Part shown: one piece after another, positions 60,801 to 64,000 of the stretch
Numbering within the stretch: position 1 is the first letter of the stretch
Layout of the letters: each line of letters starts with the position of its first letter
Source of the DNA: Pycnopodia helianthoides
Lineage: Eukaryota; Echinodermata; Asteroidea; Forcipulatida; Asteriidae
Assembly (NCBI GenBank): GCA_032158295.1
Contig: CM063244.1
Coordinates: 2,422,510 to 2,486,509, forward strand
Reading direction: 5' to 3'
DNA: 64,000 bases
The notes under the pieces: generated by a model
What the model was told of the DNA's origin: nothing
What the model saw: the letters and a program-made list of their open reading frames with translations, nothing else
Database searches by the model: none
Translations under genes and position numbers: made by a program

Positions 60801-63719
60801 ATCAACAAATTTAAAACCAGTTGGAATGATGAGGAACACATCAAGTAACATTAAATTAAGAGGGGAAGACCAATGTTGGGGGTTCCATTACAAATAAATA
60901 TAAAAACATTAATGGCAACAATTTTAATTGGATTCAACTCTTTAGATCTGAATCAACTATTTTGCAACTCCAGAATGATTTACAAGCAGCACCAAGCAAA
61001 GTGGAACTTGAAAGGCAAGAAAAAGGATTTTATTATTTGGCACAAAATCTACTCCCACTAAGTACCCTTTACATTGTTAACTACATTTGCTACCCCTCCC
61101 CCCCACAAAATCTACTCCCACTAAGTACCCTTTACATTGTTAACTACATTTGCTACCCCTCCCCCCCACAAAATCTACTCCCACTAAGTACCCTTTACAT
61201 TGTTAACTACATTTGCTACCCCCCCCCCCACAAAATCTACTCCCACTAAGTACCCTTTACATTGTTAACTACATTTGCTACCCCCCCCCCCCCCGGCAAA
61301 AAAAACCCCTCTTCTTTTCCAGTGGAAATGCGGCCTAAGAAATTTAAGACTAAGTATTAAGTTGATGTCATGGCCGTTGAGATAAAGCACAATAGTATGT
61401 AGACTTGTTACCCTACACTGATTTAAGATATACTGAGATGACCTCTTGTCAACTGGCGAGCTTGAGAGTCTTGTTGTAGAATACAGACGGTTAGGGTTCT
61501 AGTTCTGTGGCGTAACCCCGGGCCGCTCAGAACCCTTGACCCCCTCTTGCCCCCCCCCCCCCAACAAGATTAAAAAAAATACACAAATGAATGGTTCCAG
61601 ACATCAAATAGTGCCCCACCCAAAAAAAATAATAATAATAATGCCCCCCTTCCTTTGAAAATGTCTGGTTATGTCACTGTTCCAATCCCACCTGAGGTTC
61701 ATGTTGATTTTGTTACCCATAGGACTTGTAAAACAAAAATAAGACACATTTGTTTTAATTTTGAGAGACGATGCAGAAAGCAGTGTCTTGTGTTGACTTG
61801 ATGTAAATAAATGGTGAACTTTTGGGCACACATTAACGTGCACATATCTGTTTCTCACAGACTACAAGCATCGATCAGTGATAGCAGTAGCGGCTGTGAA
61901 GCATTGAAAGAAGAATTCAAGTTGAAGACCCAGGAAAACATGACACTATCCAAGCAGATTAATGAGGTACTCATTTCAGATTGGTTTCCTTGCAGCGAGG
62001 CACCCAACCACAGTGCTTTGGCACATATCAAGAAAAACATAACAATTTCAAAATGGTAGATCCCAACCCCGTGATACTCCGTGATATCCTGCAGTGTACC
62101 AATACACACGTTTCAGGAGGGGTGTCAATCAACGGGGGTCGTCAATTTGGTCAGGAGGGGTGGTGGAAAAAATGTTTCCCCATAGCTCATGCACAAACTC
62201 CTATCTCTGCGGCACGTGCGCCACAGATCACTACCACAGCTTAGTAGTAATGCATGTTGTGTCTGACCGCTCTAGGTTCAATGACCTTTTGTGAATGAAG
62301 GTCTTGTGATCTTGTGCCGACAGCAGACTGGTTTAGCAGACATAAATCATTGAGATAAGGCAGAACAGACCCTCTTAACCTCTTAACCTATCAAATGGGC
62401 CTGCCACACCTTTGTGACAGGATGACGTAACACCGTTGGCCCAAAACAGGTGCATCGGTGCAGGGTTTTAAATAAAAAGAGGCTAGAATTACCCCCAAAG
62501 AGATGTTTTCCCATTCCTGTGCAGAATTTAACCTTCCTTTGATGACTAATGAATGGCAGAAAACTGATCAAACTTCCACACTCAGTTTTCTTGAAACACA
62601 GTTTTGTGCAATAATTGCTTTGCGCCCTTTTCTCCGGTAACTTTCCGTTAGGCCCTTCGTCCACGCACACGACGGAATCTGTGTACTCAATCGCTTGGTG
62701 TGTTTTGGTCTGCCTTTTTGTACAACTTAAAGGGAAGGTACACGATTGGTAATCACTCTAAAAAGTAATGGCAATAAAAACTTACTTGGTTAGAAGTACA
62801 ACAACTGTCGATAGTATAAAGCATTTTGAGAAATATTTCAACTCAAAATAATGTGGATATGGAAAAAGATGTCAGTTTTTATTCCCCAAAATTTGAATCT
62901 GAGAAACATTTCTGTCAGAAACGTTTCTCAGATCGTGTATTCCTATTAGGGATTATTCTTTATGCGTGGACATACTCGCTGCAGATTTTTGCGATATTCC
63001 AAAAACGCGACCACCTTTTGAAATGAAAGTTTCACAGCCTGTTAGTTTTATTGTATTTATCTACATTTATACGGTCCCCAAAAAACAAAAGGTGTACTTT
63101 GCCTTTAAATTTTTAAGGTTTGAAGAGCTTGATACGAGGTGTGCCTAAAAGGAATCACAGGACTTATCTCAACCATGAAGATTCTCAAATTCAGTGTTTA
63201 GATTTTTACTCTAATATTGTAACCTTATTGTAATAATTTATATTTTATTTACACCTGTTCTCTGGTGTAAATTTTACACCTGTTCTCTGGTGTAAATTTT
63301 ACACCTGTTCTTTGGGGTAAATTTTACACCTGTACTTTGGTGTAAATTTTACACCTGTTCTCTGGTGTAAATCTTACACCTGTACTCTGGTGTAAATTTG
63401 ACACCTGTTCTCTGGTGTAAATTTTACACCTGTACTCGGGTAATGGTTACACCTGTAATTTTTGTTACCGTAAACTGGTAAAAAACAGCAAACAAACAAA
63501 CAACATCCTTTAATTTCTGTCAATCTGTGTGCGTAACAGCTCTGTCTGATTTTTTTGTGTACAATTTCATTCTATGTTAAGGTTCGAAGTCAGTTGAAAC
63601 ATCAAGAGTCCGAGAGTGGTAAATTACAACAAGAATTAGAATACACAAAGCAGCAACAGCAGCAACAAGCAGCTACTAAAGATAATCAGTATACGGAACT
63701 ACAGGATCAACTCAAGAAG
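42815..63719 (+). CDS. EEA1: Early endosome antigen 1 (EEA1), 5' part
   Basis: Exons, joined in phase: 42815-42853, 44903-44968, 45963-46109, 47434-47438, 48594-48651, 49556-49615, 50364-50421, 51757-51863, 52583-52669, 54263-54274, 57852-57910, 59517-59657, 60946-61014, 61861-61966, 63582-63719; about 384 residues, with the rest outside the window. Residues 36-57 form the N-terminal C2H2 finger (GFICPVCM...HYESDH) that binds Rab5 in vertebrates. Then comes the start of the long coiled coil, where LRQELEDLRVSLK-EEKWYSEELKKE and LLQRPGADDVMVLKKEL closely match EEA1. EEA1 tethers early endosomes through Rab5 and PI3P; the C-terminal FYVE finger is not in the window. Two introns appear to be GC-AG (donors at 44969 and 61015), and two exons are microexons. 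Exon assignments are by hand. Confidence 0.88.
43781..44174. mobile_element. TTAA-flanked MITE, family 1, copy 2
   Basis: TTAAAGGAACATTACAGAAT and ATTCTGTAATGTTCCTTTAA ends, same orientation as copy 1, in EEA1 intron 1. Confidence 0.9.
44300..44690. repeat. Intronic duplicate, copy 1 (with 47840-48285)
   Basis: This block and 47840-48285 share ATGTAAAAATACG-TATTCAGT, AAGAAATTTGTTAGTCA, AACTTGTACAGAATCATA and CAATCAAGCGTTTGGACATA in the same order. It is either a dispersed repeat or a segmental duplication between EEA1 introns. Confidence 0.75.
44961..44974 (+). promoter_or_regulatory. EEA1: GC 5' splice site after EEA1 exon 2
   Basis: AACAAGAG|GCAAGA fits the GC-donor consensus and keeps phase 0, giving ...GGEQE then GFICPVC, equivalent to the ...SSSE-GFICP junction of vertebrate EEA1. 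The nearer GT (GCAGGAG|GTGAAC, 44957/44958) would leave phase 1 and break the zinc-finger frame. Confidence 0.65.
45005..45260 (+). repeat. SINE, plus strand, headless
   Basis: Starts at the box B region (TTCGACTCCTGTTCGTGGCA) and runs through CCTTCGGATGGGACATTAAT to an AATAATAATAAT tail. Confidence 0.7.
45262..45632 (-). repeat. Full-length tRNA-derived SINE, minus strand
   Basis: Head at the right (GTGTTGTGGCCGAGCGATTA and GGGTTCGAGTCCCTGTC on the minus strand), same subfamily as 30127-30492 (CCCAGGGGTAAAATGGGTAC); it abuts the preceding SINE tail to tail. Confidence 0.8.
46440..47015 (+). repeat. 77-bp minisatellite in an EEA1 intron
   Basis: About seven units of TACTTCATAGAGGCAATGGA plus GACAATTGCCTCCATGCCCC plus TGGTCATTGCCTTGGTG. 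Each unit contains the palindrome AGGCAATGGAGACAATTGCC. A long open frame across it is a by-product. Confidence 0.9.
47434..47438 (+). other. EEA1: Possible 5-nt microexon of EEA1
   Basis: Exon 3 ends in phase 0 but exon 48594-48651 needs phase 2. Between them, CATGACAG|AACAG|GTAAGT gives five bases that repair the frame and yield Asn-Arg before DGDVLALRQ; vertebrate EEA1 has Lys-Arg-Asp there. It is supported only by this phase argument. Confidence 0.4.
47840..48285. repeat. Intronic duplicate, copy 2 (with 44300-44690)
   Basis: Same blocks as the copy at 44300-44690, plus extra CACGAAGAGCCACAAATTCC-type sequence near 47905-47990. Confidence 0.75.
48930..49249 (-). mobile_element. Small retroelement starting with a hammerhead-like motif, copy 2
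   Basis: Flanked by the direct repeat ACATTACACA (48920-48929 and 49248-49257; the last two element bases may belong to either). It is almost identical to 29582-29899, differing mainly in homopolymer lengths, so both are recent. There is no open frame. Confidence 0.75.
49206..49249 (-). ncRNA. Hammerhead-ribozyme-like motif, second copy
   Basis: Identical over all 44 bases to the motif at 29856-29899: CUGACGA and GAAA cores, six-pair stem II, five-pair stem I, minimal stem III. Confidence 0.6.
50890..51110 (-). repeat. Diverged tRNA-derived SINE, minus strand
   Basis: CTCAGCTCCCTCGGGAGTTTACAGC, CACCAAGTGTCATGACCGGG and a right-end head (CTTGTCGTGGCTGAGCGGTC on the minus strand). Confidence 0.65.
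52717..52864. mobile_element. Foldback MITE (GAAACCACG...CTTGGGCT)
   Basis: CCGTTTGCGAAACCACGGCT with GGCTTGGGCT and the inverse AGCCCAAGTCGTGGTTTCGAAAACGG bound about 150 bases, starting about 50 bases after the donor of the EEA1 exon at 52583-52669. Confidence 0.7.
53414..53605. mobile_element. Foldback MITE (GGGCCCAATTTCATAGAGCT), copy 2
   Basis: GGCCCAATTTCATAAAGCTG and CAGCTCTATAAAATTGGGCC ends, with the same interior (AAGGTTACCAGCCAA) as 14246-14445. Confidence 0.85.
53935..54230 (+). repeat. SINE, plus strand, headless
   Basis: TTCCTTCGGACGGGGCGTTA, AGAACCCAGTTACACATATC and an end with AAGCGCTTTATAAGACTGCG then (ATT)n. It ends about 30 bases before the 12-nt microexon of EEA1. Confidence 0.75.
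54263..54274 (+). other. EEA1: 12-nt microexon of EEA1 (Val-Ser-Ala-Glu)
   Basis: TTTACTCATTTAG|GTATCTGCTGAA|GTAAGT is bounded by strong splice sites and keeps phase 0. Without its four residues the coiled-coil spacing between the exons at 52583 and 57852 would be short relative to vertebrate EEA1. Confidence 0.55.
54355..54662 (+). repeat. Recent 154-bp tandem duplication
   Basis: AGTGTTTTCGTGTAGTGTGG ... GCAATTTGCCATGCTTAGC occurs twice in a row (from 54355 and from 54509) with very few differences. Confidence 0.9.
54800..55615 (-). mobile_element. Possible LINE 3' region, minus strand
   Basis: On the minus strand the sequence ends ...GTTTTTATGCCGAATAAATAATAATAATAA, a tail typical of non-LTR elements. 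The 750 bases before it have only short frames, so this would be an untranslated or decayed region. The assignment is tentative. Confidence 0.35.
55620..56476. other. EEA1 intron, unrecognised sequence
   Basis: A C-run at about 55725-55738 and otherwise no repeat family or gene recognised. Confidence 0.4.
56477..56870. mobile_element. TTAA-flanked MITE, family 1, copy 3
   Basis: TTAAAGGAACATTACAGAAT and ATTCTGTAATGTTACTTTAA ends; the interior is inverted relative to copies 1 and 2. Confidence 0.9.
56890..57235 (+). repeat. SINE, plus strand
   Basis: ACAAGACACTTAACCATTAT, GAAGGGGTTTGCCCCGGTGT, AAAGCGCTATATAAAAGCTA and a (ATT)n-like tail; the head is decayed. Confidence 0.7.
57385..57523. mobile_element. 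Foldback MITE (GGCCGTNTCCGAATTGGCGG), copy 2
   Basis: GGCCACGTCCGAATTGACAG with (CTACGG)n and GCGGCCAATTTGGATACGGCC ends. The core (CTTAGCAACACCCTAAGCAAC) is the reverse complement of the core at 33357-33526. Confidence 0.7.
57968..58165. repeat. A-rich (AAAT)n low-complexity tract
   Basis: AAATAAAT/AAAATA repeats, starting 58 bases after the donor of the EEA1 exon at 57852-57910. Confidence 0.85.
58166..58739. other. EEA1 intron, unrecognised sequence
   Basis: Purine-rich, lysine-coding-like stretch (about 58165-58400) without a conserved frame; no family recognised. Confidence 0.35.
58740..59420 (-). repeat. tRNA-derived SINE, minus strand, with internal extra sequence
   Basis: Left end TTGGCTTCTTATATAATGCT and CCCTGGTCACTGGGCCACTT; right end with the head (GTGGTGGCCGAGTGGTTTTG and GGGTTCGAATCCCGGTC on the minus strand). 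About 280 extra bases (58855-59140), beginning GTTGACTGCCGCCTACGAGT and ending CCGGCAGTCAACGAGTTAAA, interrupt the body and have inverted ends. Confidence 0.7.
59805..60490 (-). repeat. tRNA-derived SINE, minus strand, interrupted
   Basis: Left end TAGCGCTTTATCTATGGTTG; right end with the head (GTGTCGTGGCAAAGTAGTTC and GGGTTCGAGTCCCGGTCA on the minus strand). A foreign stretch (about 60010-60325) with inverted parts AATATCAAGTATTATC-TTCC / GGAAGATAAATTC splits the body. Confidence 0.6.
61009..61020 (+). promoter_or_regulatory. EEA1: GC 5' splice site after the EEA1 exon at 60946-61014
   Basis: GAAAG|GCAAGA ends the exon in phase 2, exactly matching the A|CTACAA start of the exon at 61861 (Arg-Leu-Gln). 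The GT candidates further on (AAA|GTGGAA, CTAA|GTACCC) give the wrong phase. Confidence 0.65.
61041..61293 (+). repeat. 63-bp minisatellite in an EEA1 intron
   Basis: Four units of CACAAAATCTACTCCCACTA plus AGTACCCTTTACATTGTTAA plus CTACATTTGCTACCCC and a C-run whose length grows toward the right. The first unit starts 26 bases after the GC donor at 61015. Confidence 0.95.
62727..63108. mobile_element. TTAA-flanked MITE, family 2-like, copy 4
   Basis: TTAAAGGGAAGGTACACGAT and AGGTGTACTTTGCCTTTAA ends; the interior has AATCTGAGAAACATTTCTGT / ACGTTTCTCAGAT inverted blocks. Confidence 0.7.
63246..63445. repeat. 26-bp palindromic minisatellite
   Basis: About eight units of TTACACCTGTTCTCTGGTGT AAATTT; each unit is a hairpin (TTTACACC/GGTGTAAA). 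It lies about 140 bases before the EEA1 exon at 63582. Confidence 0.9.
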
Positions 63720-63748
63720 GTAAGATTATTGAAGGAAATTACAAGATG

Positions 63749-64000
63749 TTAAAGGAACATTACAGAATTGGTTTTTGCTAACAAAACAGTTGCTGGCAGT
63801 GTTAGCACTTTATGTAATCCACTATATACATAAACTGACAAACCTGTAGAAGTTTGAGATCGATCGGCCATCTGGGTCACGAGAAAATAGTGAAAAACCG
63901 ATTACACATTTGCATGAAATCATAAAGATTCAACAAATGAATAGAACACTCACTGAGCGATAAACTCCAATCGGAAAATTAGTTTATTCATTTCTCATCA
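63749..64000. mobile_element. TTAA-flanked MITE, family 1, copy 4 (cut by window end)
   Basis: TTAAAGGAACATTACAGAAT start and the same interior as 56477-56870, same orientation; begins 30 bases after the EEA1 exon at 63582-63719. Confidence 0.9.

Noticed and set aside
63246..63445. Regular repeats resembling a CRISPR array
   Set aside because: Units are contiguous with no unique spacers, and the genome is eukaryotic.

Overview
This is a eukaryotic (metazoan) genomic window: three spliced protein-coding genes with GT-AG (and apparently two GC-AG) introns, a nuclear tRNA gene, and a very dense load of short interspersed and foldback repeats. Gene content (a sulfonylurea-receptor-type ABC transporter, secreted fibrinogen-related proteins, EEA1) and repeat style suggest a marine invertebrate deuterostome, most likely an echinoderm such as a sea star. 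That species guess is inference; the sequence proves only 'animal'.

Layout. (1) 167-8487, plus strand: the last nine exons of an ABCC8/ABCC9 (SUR)-type ABC transporter, covering the end of the last membrane domain and the whole second nucleotide-binding domain; its 5' part lies outside the window. (2) 8488-16200: gene-poor, with a broken CR1/L2-like LINE (9085-11370), a tRNA-derived SINE with an AAAC tail, and a 1.3-kb element built from 21-bp palindromic repeats and bounded by an 8-bp target duplication. (3) 16228-22151 and 27653-36805, plus strand: two tandem paralogous genes for secreted fibrinogen-related proteins (here FREP-A and FREP-B). They have the same five-exon structure and intron phases (1,1,0,1), and both carry an unrecognised four-cysteine N-terminal domain before the fibrinogen-like domain. 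FREP-A keeps the acidic calcium-site motif. FREP-B has lost it, gained cysteines, and ends in an Asn/Gln/Asp/Gly-rich tail that runs into a 1-kb DNA minisatellite. Between and inside the genes lie a 1.33-kb P-element-like transposon relic with a THAP exon, a 692-bp inverted-repeat element and many MITEs. (4) 40525-40596: tRNA-Trp(CCA). (5) 42815 to the window end, plus strand: the first twelve or so exons of EEA1 (early endosome antigen 1), with its N-terminal C2H2 zinc finger and the start of the coiled coil, including two apparent GC-AG introns and two microexons.

The most striking mobile feature is a roughly 319-bp element present in two full-length copies (29582-29899 and 48930-49249), each flanked by a 10-11-bp target-site duplication. 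On the minus strand it begins exactly with a hammerhead-ribozyme-like motif: CUGACGA core, stem II, GAAA, and stem I closing GUCUC/GAGAC. This marks it as a non-autonomous retroelement of Penelope-like or retrozyme-like type. A third, rearranged copy lies at 39391-39637.

The three protein genes do not form a pathway: an ion-channel/transport regulator, two putative secreted lectin-like recognition proteins and an endosomal tether. All exon coordinates were placed by hand from splice signals, reading-frame phase and protein-family resemblance; no alignment or RNA evidence was available.
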